From: Thermoflexia bacterium
Lineage (GTDB): Bacteria; Chloroflexota; Anaerolineae; B4-G1; DUEL01
DNA: 56,270 bases
NCBI GenBank assembly: GCA_011192125.1
Contig: DUEL01000020.1
Coordinates: 1-56,270, forward strand
Direction of reading: 5' to 3'
In this document: in pieces, positions 24,571 through 32,442 of the stretch
How positions within the stretch are numbered: the stretch's first letter is position 1
Layout of the letters: every line of letters starts with the position of its first letter
Program-made: the position numbers and the translations under genes
Notes under the pieces: model-generated
The model's input: only the letters and a program-made list of their open reading frames with translations
Told to the model about the DNA's origin: nothing
Database searches by the model: none

Positions 24571-27500
24571 TTGTCAACTCATAACCGCTACTCCTTACTT
24601 CCCAAGACGTTGCTGTTCCTTCTCTTGATCCCCCTCGCCGTCGGCGGGCGGGTCCCCTCCCTCGCAGCCCCGCCCCCACCGGAGCCAGGGGTGCGAACGG
24701 TGGAGGCCGGCCCCTCCGGATTGGTGCTGGAGTGGGTCAGCCCACCGGTTCATATCGCACCACAGAGGCACAGAGGACACAGAGAAATCGTAAAAGCGTC
24801 TCCATGCCCTCTGCGTCTCTGTGGTGAAATCGTAGAGGTGACAGCAGAGGGGTACGACCAGGTGGCGATCCCCGGCGCACCGCGCCTCCCCTACACGACG
24901 ACGCTGATCGCCCTTCCTCCCGATGCCTTCCCCTCCCTGCACGTCGAGGTCCTGGAGGAGGCGACCCTGCCTCTCCCCGGCTCCCTCGCTGTGGCACCAC
25001 GGCCCGCCGGAGCGAGGAGGGACGCCTCCGGTCGCCCCATCGGCCCGGCCTTCACCCCGACCGACGAACGGCTACCCGCCCCTGCCTCGCCCGTAGCGCT
25101 GGAGGAAGCGGGCACCGTCCGCGGTGTCCGCCTGGCCCGTCTCACCTTTTACCCGGCCCTCCCCGACGGCGGTCGCCTCCGTCTCTACCGCCGCCTCCGC
25201 GTCGAGGTGAGATGGTCGGCGGACGACGCGCGGGCGACGGCCACCCCATCCCCAGCCGACCCCCTGCTCTCCCAGGTCCGCCGCGCCGTCCTCAACCCCT
25301 GGGAGGTCTTCACTCCCCCGCCTCCCCACTTCCCTGCTTCTGCCGCTTCACCCATCTCCCCTACCGCCTTCATCGAGGTGGACACTCCGGGGCTCTACCG
25401 GGTCTCCTACACCGACCTGGCCCCCCTCGGCTTCGGGGCCGCCGATCCCCACAACTTCCGCCTCTTTCGGGGGAGCGACGAAGTGGCCTACGAGTGGGAG
25501 GGGGACGACGACACGACCTTCGAGCCGGGCGAATCGATCCTCTTCTACGCCGAGCCCCGCTTCAGCCGCTGGACCCGCGTAGACGTATACCGACTCGTGA
25601 TCGACACGGCGGCAGGCCTGCGGATGGGCGACCGCTCGGCCGACCCGACCGGCCTACCAACCGGTACAGCCTGGGTGGAGGAGGTGTTCGAGGAGAACCA
25701 CCTCTACACGCCGGACCGCTTCACGGCGGGGGTCCCTCCGGGGAAGGACGGAGATCGATGGGTGTGGGACTACCTGGTCGGTCCGGCCTCCGCGCCGACG
25801 GACTACCCTTTCTCCCTCGCCGCCGTGGACGGGACCTCCTCGGCCACGCTCACCCTCTGGCTGATCGGCTACACCGCGGGCGACCACCGGTGGGCGGTCG
25901 AGGTGAACGGCACGGGGATCGGCGAGGCGGTCTGGAGTGGACAGGCCGCCGTCACCCAGACGCTCCCCATCCCGCCGGGCCTGCTTCGCTCCGGCAGCAA
26001 CGTGCTCTCCCTGCGCCCGCTGGCGACCGAGGGAGGGTGGCTGGACGGGTTCGCGGTCCGCTACGGCCGCAGCGCGGAACCGGCGGGCGCGTCGGTGACG
26101 TTTGGGAAGGTGGTCTCCCCTTCGGCGGGCACCTCTCCCCCGTCCCTCCCCCACCGGACCTACCTCCCGCTGGTCCTGCGCAACGCGTCCGGCGCGGGGC
26201 CGGCGCGGGCCTACACCGTCGCGCTGGACGCCCCCGGCCCCTACCGTGCCTACGACGTCTCCGACCCGCTCCAGCCGGTCCGGCTGAGCGACTTCCAGGT
26301 GGACGGTCAGCGGCTCACCCTGGGCGATCCGCCCGGGGGCGGCCCGCGCCGGTACTTCGTGACCGCCGAGAGCGGTGTCCGCCCCCCCGGTCGCGTCCGC
26401 TCCCCTGAGGACCTCGTCGTTGACGGCGGGGCCGACGGCGCCGATCTGCTGATCATCACCCACCCCGCCTTCGCCGACGCCCTCGACCCCCTGGTGGACC
26501 TGCGCCGCAGTCAGGGGCTGAGCGTGACGGTGGTCAGCGTCCTGGGGATCTACGACGCCTACGGCGACGGCCGGGTCGACCCTGAACCGATCCGCACCTT
26601 CATCGCCGACGCCTACGCTACCTGGAGCCCCCGTCCATCCTACGTCCTCCTGGTGGGCGACGGATCCTTCGATCCCAGGCAGTACCGGCCCGATTCGCCC
26701 CCTACCTTCATCCCGCCGTATCTGGCCGACGTGGACCCCTGGGGCGGGGAGACGGCGGCCGACAACCGGTACGTCTGCGTGGACGGGGACGACAACCTGC
26801 CCGACCTTCTTCTGGGGCGGCTGCCGGTGGGTTCGGCGGAGGAGGCCGCGACGGTGGTCGGGAAGATCGTCGCCTACGAGACCGACCCTCTCCCCGGCGG
26901 CTGGAACGCGAACGTGGTCCTGGTAGCCGACGACGCGGATGAGGCGGGCGACTTCGCCGCCGCCTCCGACGACCACGCCGCCGTCTATGTGACCGGTCCC
27001 TTCACCGCCACCCGTCGCTACTGCTCAGGATCGAGCCCCTACGTCAGCGACTGCCCCGTGGAGGAAGCGACCGCCATCCACGACGGGCTGCTCTCGGACT
27101 GGAACCGGGGTGCGCTGGTGGTCCAGTTCACCGGCCACTCCTCCTGGCAGCAGTGGGCCGCCGAGCGGTTCTTCCATTTGGACGACCTTCCCTCGTTGCG
27201 CAACGGCCGCCGCTGGCCGGTGGCGGTGGAGATGACCTGCTTCACGGGGGCCTTCCACCGGCCCGAGCCGACGCTGGACGAGGAGTTGGTCCTCTTAGAG
27301 GACGGGGGGGCTGTCGCCGCCTGGGGGCCGACGGGGTTGGGGGTAGGCACCGGTCACTCCCGCCTCTCCGACGGCTTCTTCCGCGCCGTCTTCGTCGACG
27401 AGGTGGGGACGGTCGGCGAGGCAACGTTGGCGGGGAAACTGCGCCTGGCCGCCACCGGCCAGAACCTGGACCTGCTGGACACCTTCGTCCTGCTCGGCGA

Positions 27501-27576
27501 CCCCGCACTCCGCTTCGACCGGGAGATCCTGCCGTGGCCGTACCACCTGTTCCTGCCCCTGGTGGCGGGGGATTGA
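24571..27576 (+). CDS. Secreted gingipain-like peptidase, family C25
   Basis: The 1001-residue protein has a signal-like start (TLLFLLLIPLAVGGRVPSLA), a beta-rich prodomain-like half, and a C-terminal C25 caspase-like domain. The domain carries LLIITHPAFADAL, YVLLVGDGSFDP, then catalytic His856 (QFTGHSSWQQW) and Cys890 (EMTCFTGAF). Family members include gingipains and the PorU sortase of type IX secretion. The C-terminus ends PYHLFLPLVAGD, and an internal copy, HRTYLPLVLRN, sits near residue 530, both like the tag on other secreted proteins here. Residues about 64-86 are encoded by an inserted CACAGAG repeat. The TTG at 24571 is the first usable start, but it has no ribosome binding site, so the true start may be slightly downstream. 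Confidence 0.8.
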   Translation: MSTHNRYSLLPKTLLFLLLIPLAVGGRVPSLAAPPPPEPGVRTVEAGPSGLVLEWVSPPVHIAPQRHRGHREIVKASPCPLRLCGEIVEVTAEGYDQVAIPGAPRLPYTTTLIALPPDAFPSLHVEVLEEATLPLPGSLAVAPRPAGARRDASGRPIGPAFTPTDERLPAPASPVALEEAGTVRGVRLARLTFYPALPDGGRLRLYRRLRVEVRWSADDARATATPSPADPLLSQVRRAVLNPWEVFTPPPPHFPASAASPISPTAFIEVDTPGLYRVSYTDLAPLGFGAADPHNFRLFRGSDEVAYEWEGDDDTTFEPGESILFYAEPRFSRWTRVDVYRLVIDTAAGLRMGDRSADPTGLPTGTAWVEEVFEENHLYTPDRFTAGVPPGKDGDRWVWDYLVGPASAPTDYPFSLAAVDGTSSATLTLWLIGYTAGDHRWAVEVNGTGIGEAVWSGQAAVTQTLPIPPGLLRSGSNVLSLRPLATEGGWLDGFAVRYGRSAEPAGASVTFGKVVSPSAGTSPPSLPHRTYLPLVLRNASGAGPARAYTVALDAPGPYRAYDVSDPLQPVRLSDFQVDGQRLTLGDPPGGGPRRYFVTAESGVRPPGRVRSPEDLVVDGGADGADLLIITHPAFADALDPLVDLRRSQGLSVTVVSVLGIYDAYGDGRVDPEPIRTFIADAYATWSPRPSYVLLVGDGSFDPRQYRPDSPPTFIPPYLADVDPWGGETAADNRYVCVDGDDNLPDLLLGRLPVGSAEEAATVVGKIVAYETDPLPGGWNANVVLVADDADEAGDFAAASDDHAAVYVTGPFTATRRYCSGSSPYVSDCPVEEATAIHDGLLSDWNRGALVVQFTGHSSWQQWAAERFFHLDDLPSLRNGRRWPVAVEMTCFTGAFHRPEPTLDEELVLLEDGGAVAAWGPTGLGVGTGHSRLSDGFFRAVFVDEVGTVGEATLAGKLRLAATGQNLDLLDTFVLLGDPALRFDREILPWPYHLFLPLVAGD
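24759..24828. repeat. CACAGAG-type inverted repeat inside the C25 gene, copy 4
   Basis: Left arm ACCACAGAGGCACAGAGGAC and right arm CTCTGCGTCTCTGTGGTGAA form a near-perfect hairpin within the coding sequence. The frame stays open, adding residues such as APQRHRGHREIVK that do not look like the surrounding domain. Confidence 0.9.
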
Positions 27577-27589
27577 CGGGCGACAGGTG

Positions 27590-27668
27590 GTACGACGGAG
27601 ACACAGAGGACACGGAGTTTCTGCTCGTTTTTCAGAGTTCCTCTGTGCTCTCTGTGCCTCTGTGGTGA
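27590..27668. repeat. CACAGAG-type inverted repeat, copy 5
   Basis: Left arm GGTACGACGGAGACACAGAG and right arm CTCTGTGCTCTCTGTGCCTC end just 14 bases past the C25 stop and could act as its transcript end. Confidence 0.85.
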
Positions 27669-27711
27669 TACTGTGTAAGTCCTATCAGTGATAGGTGGCT
27701 GGGATAGTTTT

Positions 27712-27732
27712 TTGACATATTTCTGGTATACT
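27712..27732 (+). promoter_or_regulatory. Conserved TTTGACA-TCTGGTATACT element before the broken small gene
   Basis: TTGACA (27712-27717) and TATACT (27727-27732) are only 9 bases apart. The block TTTGACA-N4-TCTGGTAT reappears before the intact paralogue region at 32053-32073, so it is likely functional. Confidence 0.5.
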
Positions 27733-27778
27733 AGAAGCGTACCGTCCACTGCGAGCGTGCGTGGACCGGTTGGCTTTG

Positions 27779-28066
27779 GTGAGGTGTTGGATAGCGGGCT
27801 CTGGCACAGGTCCTGACCCGACCAAGGGAGCTCCCGAGGGGCCTCCTGAGAGATCGACCGCTCCCCTAAGCACCCTCATCATCCGCTTCTGGCGGGAGAG
27901 CCGGGGCGGCCGGACCCGATGGCGCGGACGGGTATAGCATATCCAGTCGGGCGCAAACACCGCCTTCGCCGATGAGGCCGGCCTGTGGGCCTTCGTCCGA
28001 CGCTGGACGCAGATGCCCGAGGGGATCGAAGAGGGACAAACCCCGGGCCGGTGGGAATTGCTCTGA
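27779..28066 (+). pseudogene. Broken copy of the small IIRFWRE...WRGRV protein gene
   Basis: From a GTG at 27779 the frame reads through STLIIRFWRESRGGRTRWRG, then meets an in-frame TAG at 27935-27937. It continues as HIQSGANTAFADEAGLWAFV and RRWTQMPEGIEE to a TGA at 28064. The text on both sides of the TAG aligns residue for residue with the intact 69-residue protein at 32442, so this is one gene interrupted by a nonsense change. The final TGA overlaps the ATG of the sensor kinase gene (TGATG), the same coupling as at the intact copy. Readthrough of the amber codon is possible but there is no evidence for it. Confidence 0.75.
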
Positions 28067-30486
28067 TGAAAAAGTTTCGACCTCCACGAATGGTGTCGGC
28101 CCTTTCGGGTCTCGCTCTCGCCCATCCTCGCTGGGTGGCGACTGGGGTGGTCCTAATCGCTGTCCTGGTCTGGGCCGCCTCTCTGACCTCCATCGTCGTC
28201 CAGATCGGTCACCCCTTCCCTGGCTTCTTCTATACCCCGGATCGCATCGTCAGCGGCTTCACCCCCAGGGATTTCACCGGCCCCCAGGCGGGCCTGCGCC
28301 CCTGGGACCGCATCGTGGCGGTGAACGGGCAGCACTGGCGGGAGATGCGTCGTCTGGTGCGGGAGGCGGGCATCGGCACCCCTCTAGTCTACACCGTGGA
28401 GCGGGGCAATCAAAGATTCCAGATCGCCGTTCCCACGATGGAATTCACCGCCGACATCCTCTGGCGCTTCATTCCAGGAGGAGCGCTCTTCGCCTTCACC
28501 TCCCTGGTCGTCGGTCTCTTCATCTACGCGCGCAACCCCGCTGGCCGACTGAACCGCTATCTCCTTTTCTACCTCCTCTGCTGGGCGAGCATCGTCGGGG
28601 GGGTGTGGAATACCTTCCTCAGCCAACAGAAGTGGACGGCCTACCTGATCCACCCGTGGACGGCGATCACCACCGTGGCGGGCTGGATCTTCTTCTGGAG
28701 TTTCCCCGCCGATCGGGCGCGGAAGGAGTTCCTGGCCCGCTGGCCGCTTCTCCCATCCTTCGTCGCCCTGGTCGCGGCCTTCACGGTCTACTTCCCTGCA
28801 CTGTTCTTCCTGGCCTCCCGTCTGGACGAGCCCGCACTGTGGCGGTTGTACCTCTGGTCCGGCACCTGGGGCCACTTCCTCATCCTCGGCGTGGGCTCGC
28901 TCGTCAACAAGCTCGTCCCCCTGCTTCAGATCGCCCTTAAGAGGAGAACGACCCCGCTGATTCGCCAGCAAGCGGTGGTGCTCCTGGTGGGCATCAGCCT
29001 GGGCCTGGGGGGATGGATCGTCTTCCTCTGGGCTCCTGCGACCCTCCATATTCCGCCCCCCGCGAGCATCCACTGGGGCGGCATCATCGCCACCCTCTAT
29101 CCCCTCTCCGTCGGCTACGCCGTCCTGCGGTACCAGCTCTTCGATATCCGGGTGGTGGTGCGCAAGGGACTGGTCTACTCCCTGCTAACGGCCATCCTCA
29201 CCGCCGTCTTCCTGGTGCTCTCCCTACTTACCGGCTATCTCTTCCAGGGCCTGACCGGTCAGCAGTCGTTCCTCTCCGCCCTGATCCCCGCGCTCTTCAT
29301 CGCCTTCCTTTTCCAGCCGGCACGCAGCCGCATCCAGACCTTCGTGGATCGGACCTTCTTCCGGCGGGAGGTGGAGATGCGGCAGGCGCTGACCGCCTTC
29401 AGCCTGGGATTGAGCACGCTGCGGGACAGGGACGAGGTGATCCGCTTGATGCTGGAGACGGTGACGAAGACGATGGGAGCACAGAAGGCGACGCTGTGGC
29501 TGCCGAAGGGCGAACGCTACCGTCCGGTGGGAAGCGCGGGGGAGGACGAGGCGGTGGACGTCTGGGGCCTCGCTGTCCGGCTGGAGCGGGGGCGACGTCC
29601 GTTGTCGCTCCTGCCTGGCGAGCGCTCGCCTCAGGCCGAGGAACTGCGGCGGATCGGGGCGGTATTGGCAGTACCCCTGCTGGTCGGCGAAAGCCTGGTG
29701 GGCATCCTGACCCTGGGGGAGAAGAGATCAGGGGACCTCTATACCCAGGAGGACGTTGGACTTCTCACCACGTTGGCTCAGAGCGCGGCGTTCGCGCTGG
29801 AGAACGCCCGTCTGCACGAGGAGCGGATAGCGATGCTGCGTCAGCAGTTGGCGCGGGTGACCGCAGCGCAGGAGGAGGAGCGGCGACGGATCGCGCGGGA
29901 ACTGCACGACGGAGTGGGGCCGACCCTGGCTGGGGCGAACCTCCGGCTGCGCACGGCCCGCAAACTGCTGGAGCAGGACCACCACCCAGCAGCCGAGGAG
30001 GTGGAAGAGATCGCCGAGCAGGTCCAGGCGAGCATTCAAGACATCCGCCGGTTGATCTACGACCTGCGGCCGGCGGTGCTGGACGAGTTGGGACTGGTGC
30101 CGGCGCTGCGAGAGTACGTGGTCCGATACCAGGAGGAACAAGGGCTGGAGGTGGTCCTCTCCCTGCCGGAGGGGGAGATGCGGTTGCCCGCCCCTCTGGA
30201 GACCGCGCTGTTTCGCATCCTCCAGGAGGCGCTGAACAATGTGGCCCGGCACGCCCGGGCGCGGCGGGTAGAGGTGCGGCTGACCTGGGACGAGGAGAGG
30301 GTGACCCTCCACGTCGCTGACGACGGGCAGGGTTTTGACCCCCGGGCGGCCCAGGTCGGGGCACACGTGGGGCTGTGGAGCATGCGGGAGCGGGTGAAGC
30401 AGTTGGGAGGGCGGTTTGAGGTGGAGAGCGCGCCGGGGGCGGGGACAAAAGTAGAAGCGGTTATCCCGCTGGAGGCGGGGGTGTAG
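28066..30486 (+). CDS. Membrane sensor histidine kinase, NarL-partner type (HisKA_3)
   Basis: The 806-residue protein has an N-terminal membrane helix, an exported PDZ-like segment (GLRPWDRIVAVNGQHW, about 90-110), a bundle of about eight membrane helices to about residue 440, a GAF-like domain (about 450-590), the HisKA_3 phosphoacceptor box (RRIARELHDGVGPTLAGANL, His614) and an HATPase (LQEALNNVARHARA, VADDGQGFD). It would phosphorylate the LuxR-type regulator 25 bases downstream. The ATG at 28066 overlaps the stop of the broken small gene. A longer in-frame start at 27985 lies inside that gene and lacks a ribosome site, so I reject it. The signal is unknown; a PDZ-like sensor region suggests envelope proteins or peptides. 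Confidence 0.88.
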   Translation: MKKFRPPRMVSALSGLALAHPRWVATGVVLIAVLVWAASLTSIVVQIGHPFPGFFYTPDRIVSGFTPRDFTGPQAGLRPWDRIVAVNGQHWREMRRLVREAGIGTPLVYTVERGNQRFQIAVPTMEFTADILWRFIPGGALFAFTSLVVGLFIYARNPAGRLNRYLLFYLLCWASIVGGVWNTFLSQQKWTAYLIHPWTAITTVAGWIFFWSFPADRARKEFLARWPLLPSFVALVAAFTVYFPALFFLASRLDEPALWRLYLWSGTWGHFLILGVGSLVNKLVPLLQIALKRRTTPLIRQQAVVLLVGISLGLGGWIVFLWAPATLHIPPPASIHWGGIIATLYPLSVGYAVLRYQLFDIRVVVRKGLVYSLLTAILTAVFLVLSLLTGYLFQGLTGQQSFLSALIPALFIAFLFQPARSRIQTFVDRTFFRREVEMRQALTAFSLGLSTLRDRDEVIRLMLETVTKTMGAQKATLWLPKGERYRPVGSAGEDEAVDVWGLAVRLERGRRPLSLLPGERSPQAEELRRIGAVLAVPLLVGESLVGILTLGEKRSGDLYTQEDVGLLTTLAQSAAFALENARLHEERIAMLRQQLARVTAAQEEERRRIARELHDGVGPTLAGANLRLRTARKLLEQDHHPAAEEVEEIAEQVQASIQDIRRLIYDLRPAVLDELGLVPALREYVVRYQEEQGLEVVLSLPEGEMRLPAPLETALFRILQEALNNVARHARARRVEVRLTWDEERVTLHVADDGQGFDPRAAQVGAHVGLWSMRERVKQLGGRFEVESAPGAGTKVEAVIPLEAGV

Positions 30487-30511
30487 TCTTTCAGGTGCTC
30501 GGAGGGAGCCG

Positions 30512-31210
30512 ATGGAAAAAATCAGCGTCCTCATCGTCGACGACCACACCCTCTTCCGCAAGGGCGTCCGGAGGATGCTGGAGGCGGAAGAGGATATAGA
30601 GGTGGTGGGCGAGGCGGCTACAGGCCGCGAAGCGCTGGAGCAGGCCAGAGCGCTGATGCCCGACGTCATTCTGATGGACATCCGGATGCCGCCCCCTTCG
30701 GGGGATCAGCAGGAAGCGCCCGCAGGGCCGCCGGAGCCGGTCCTGGATGGGATCGAGGCCACGCGCGCTATCCACCGGGAGATGCCCCACATCGGCGTCA
30801 TCTTCGTCACCATGTTCGAGGACGACGAGTTTGTGTTCAAAGGCCTGCAGGCGGGTGGACGGGGCTACATCCTCAAGGGGGCCGACCCGGAGACGATGCT
30901 GCGGGCCATCCGCGCTGTCGCCCACGGCGAATCGCTTCTCGGCCCCCGCATCGCCCAGAAGGTGCTGCGCCAGTTCGCCGCCCTGCCCGGTAAACAGACC
31001 CCCCTCCTCGACGACCTCACCCCCCGCGAGCAAGAGGTGCTCACCCTCATCGCTGAGGGATACTCGAACAAGGAGATCGCCCACCGGCTGTGCATCAGCG
31101 AGAAGACGGTGAAGAACCATATCAACAACATTTTCTCCAAACTGCACGTCTACGACCGCGCGCAGGCGATGCTCTACGCCATTCGAAAGGGGCTGGTGAG
31201 GATAGAGTAG
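30512..31210 (+). CDS. LuxR/NarL-family response regulator with receiver insertion
   Basis: The 232-residue protein has a receiver domain (acidic pocket Asp10/Asp11, phosphoacceptor Asp56 in LMDIRMP, then VTMFEDDEF and YILKGAD) and a C-terminal LuxR helix-turn-helix (LTPREQEVLTLIAEGYSNKE and ISEKTVKNHINNIF). It pairs with the kinase just upstream. About 16 extra residues, rich in Pro, Gly and Ala, sit directly after DIRMP and before DGIEATRAI. Receivers normally have one or two residues there. The extra DNA contains CCCCCTTCGGGGG and looks like a captured G+C-rich repeat. A strong terminator follows at 31269. Confidence 0.93.
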   Translation: MEKISVLIVDDHTLFRKGVRRMLEAEEDIEVVGEAATGREALEQARALMPDVILMDIRMPPPSGDQQEAPAGPPEPVLDGIEATRAIHREMPHIGVIFVTMFEDDEFVFKGLQAGGRGYILKGADPETMLRAIRAVAHGESLLGPRIAQKVLRQFAALPGKQTPLLDDLTPREQEVLTLIAEGYSNKEIAHRLCISEKTVKNHINNIFSKLHVYDRAQAMLYAIRKGLVRIE

Positions 31211-31268
31211 CCCCAGCACGCAGCACGGTGACTCTGGCTGTCACGCCGCTCCACTAGAGGCAGGTCCT

Positions 31269-31296
31269 AAGGCCCATCACAAGGTGGGCCTTTTTT
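31269..31296 (+). terminator. Rho-independent terminator after the two-component operon
   Basis: AAGGCCCA and TGGGCCTT form an 8-bp stem with an 8-base loop, followed by a run of T (TTTTTT counting the stem end) and C. This is the clearest terminator in the window. Confidence 0.88.
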
Positions 31297-31323
31297 CTTA
31301 CCTCTGAATGAGACCAGGGACTC

Positions 31324-31353
31324 ATGACAGTGGGACTCCCATAGGTGTATCCT
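31324..31353 (+). promoter_or_regulatory. Possible promoter of the ThiS-like gene
   Basis: ATGACA (31324-31329) and TATCCT (31348-31353) are 18 bases apart, 50 bases before the start codon. The match is weak, but the same -10 box occurs before the nfn pair. Confidence 0.3.
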
Positions 31354-31403
31354 GCATTTGAGGAAGCACGACAAAGGCAGGCTGACGGAAAGGAGGAAGC
31401 GTG

Positions 31404-31709
31404 ATGGCGGTCAAAGTGTTGCTCTCGGGAAGGCTATACGTGCGGGGCTACGGGCAGGATAAGAAGAACGGACTCCCCGGCTGGTTCGAGTTGGACCTGC
31501 AGGGCGGCGAGACCGTCCAGGAGGTCATTGAGGCAATGGGTGTGCCTTCGGACGAGGTATCGATCACGATGGTCAACGGCAAGGAGTGCAAGCGGGAAGC
31601 CAGCGTGAGGGATGGGGACCGCGTCATCCTCATCCCCCCGGATGTGGCAGCCCTCTGGCGTTACCTGAGTGCGATGAGCATGCACTTCGGCTCGGTGTTC
31701 GACCTTTAG
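31404..31709 (+). CDS. MoaD/ThiS-like beta-grasp protein lacking the C-terminal GlyGly
   Basis: The roughly 101-residue protein has a ubiquitin-like beta-grasp pattern (VLLSGRLYVRG, QEVIEAMGVPSDEVSITMVN, VRDGDRVILIPP). MoaD and ThiS carry sulfur on a C-terminal Gly-Gly. Here the expected PPVAGG end is replaced by PPDVAALWRYLSAM followed by HFGSVFDL, so activation by a MoeB/ThiF enzyme seems impossible. The ATG at 31404 is 7 bases from AGGAGG; a GTG one codon earlier is less well placed. It is followed after 18 bases by a DUF4242-like gene. Function is not known. Confidence 0.65.
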   Translation: MAVKVLLSGRLYVRGYGQDKKNGLPGWFELDLQGGETVQEVIEAMGVPSDEVSITMVNGKECKREASVRDGDRVILIPPDVAALWRYLSAMSMHFGSVFDL

Positions 31710-31727
31710 GCGAAAGGAGGAATGGAG

Positions 31728-31994
31728 ATGACGAAGTTCATAGTGGTCCACAGGTTGCCGGACGTGGCTACCCAGGACGAGGTGATCGCAGCGGGGAAGA
31801 CGGTCGCCGCCCGGCTTTCCGACGATGCCCGGTGGCTGGGCGGGTGGATCGTCCCGGCGGACGAGCGCCTGCTCTGCGAGTGGGAGGCGTCCAGCGCGGA
31901 GGCCATCCAGATGGCCTTGGAGGGGGTGAACCTGCTACCTGTCGAAGCCATCTACCTGGCGGAACCGATCGATCCCACCTGGTTCGCAGAGTAG
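31728..31994 (+). CDS. Small DUF4242-like protein
   Basis: The 88-residue protein (MTKFIVVHRLPDVATQDEV at the start) resembles short ferredoxin-fold proteins of the DUF4242 type: an alternating beta-alpha pattern, a conserved CEWEASSAEAIQ stretch and an acidic end. No catalytic motif is visible. AGGAGG lies only 1 base before the first ATG (31722) but 7 before the second, so the start at 31728 is preferred. It probably shares a transcript with the ThiS-like gene. The family assignment is from overall appearance and is only moderately sure. Confidence 0.55.
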   Translation: MTKFIVVHRLPDVATQDEVIAAGKTVAARLSDDARWLGGWIVPADERLLCEWEASSAEAIQMALEGVNLLPVEAIYLAEPIDPTWFAE

Positions 31995-32052
31995 GGAGCG
32001 CAGCGCTCGCCGGTTTGCCACATAAGGAAAAACTCCGCGTCCCTTGACACTT

Positions 32053-32073
32053 CTTTGACACCCCTCTGGTATG
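32053..32073 (+). promoter_or_regulatory. Conserved TTTGACA-TCTGGTATGTT element before the small-gene cluster
   Basis: TTTGACACCCCTCTGGTATG aligns with the element at 27711 (TTTGACATATTTCTGGTATA), again with 9 bases between TTGACA and the TATGTT/TATACT box. A second TTGACA lies 10 bases further upstream. Confidence 0.45.
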
Positions 32074-32132
32074 TTGAAGATGTCGGTCGCATGCTCCAGC
32101 GCGGCTTCTTTGTGCCAGGGAGGGAGACCTCG

Positions 32133-32204
32133 ATGATAGGAACAGTTGTGCTCACCGTTGTGGGGTTCCTTGTGGCAGGTTTGCTGGCCCTGTGGGACCT
32201 GTGA
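32133..32204 (+). CDS. Possible 23-residue single-helix membrane peptide
   Basis: An ATG after a purine-rich AGGGAGGGAG stretch opens a frame encoding almost only hydrophobic residues (GTVVLTVVGFLVAGLLALW) and ending at TGA 32202-32204. It overlaps the ferredoxin-like gene in another frame. It could be a leader or mini-membrane protein, or chance. Confidence 0.3.
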   Translation: MIGTVVLTVVGFLVAGLLALWDL

Positions 32205-32442
32205 GGAGGCTTGCCCGTTCGGAGCGGTCACGGTGGAGGGGAAGGCCCTCGCAGACTGGGAGGCGTGCAAGGGATGCGGGGTCTGTGTGGGACAGTGTCC
32301 CAACGGGGCGATGTCGCTGGCGCGCGGCGAGAGGAAGGGCGAGCCGCTGGACGTGTGGGCGTTGGCAAAGGAGGCGCCGATGCAGAGGGACCTGACTGTG
32401 TATCGCTCAGCGGGTGGGGTTGCAGCCCAGAGGTTAAACTGA
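32146..32442 (+). CDS. Two-[4Fe-4S] ferredoxin-like protein, possibly truncated
   Basis: The frame encodes two complete cluster motifs, CWPCGTCEEACP and CKGCGVCVGQCP, typical of bacterial 2[4Fe-4S] ferredoxin domains, then about 40 residues without a known fold (GEPLDVWALAKEAPMQRDLT). The only starts are TTG codons (32146 or 32158) with no good ribosome site, and the stretch before the first cysteine is not ferredoxin-like. It overlaps the hydrophobic mini-frame. It may be a real small ferredoxin with an unusual start, or the tail of a larger iron-sulfur protein joined to new upstream DNA. Its TGA overlaps the ATG of the next gene. Confidence 0.5.
   Translation: MCSPLWGSLWQVCWPCGTCEEACPFGAVTVEGKALADWEACKGCGVCVGQCPNGAMSLARGERKGEPLDVWALAKEAPMQRDLTVYRSAGGVAAQRLN

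Noticed and set aside
24571..27576. Evidence for a true type IX secretion system
   Set aside because: Only a C25 peptidase is present. No Por/Gld membrane components are in the window, and the C-terminal tags do not resemble the type IX domain.
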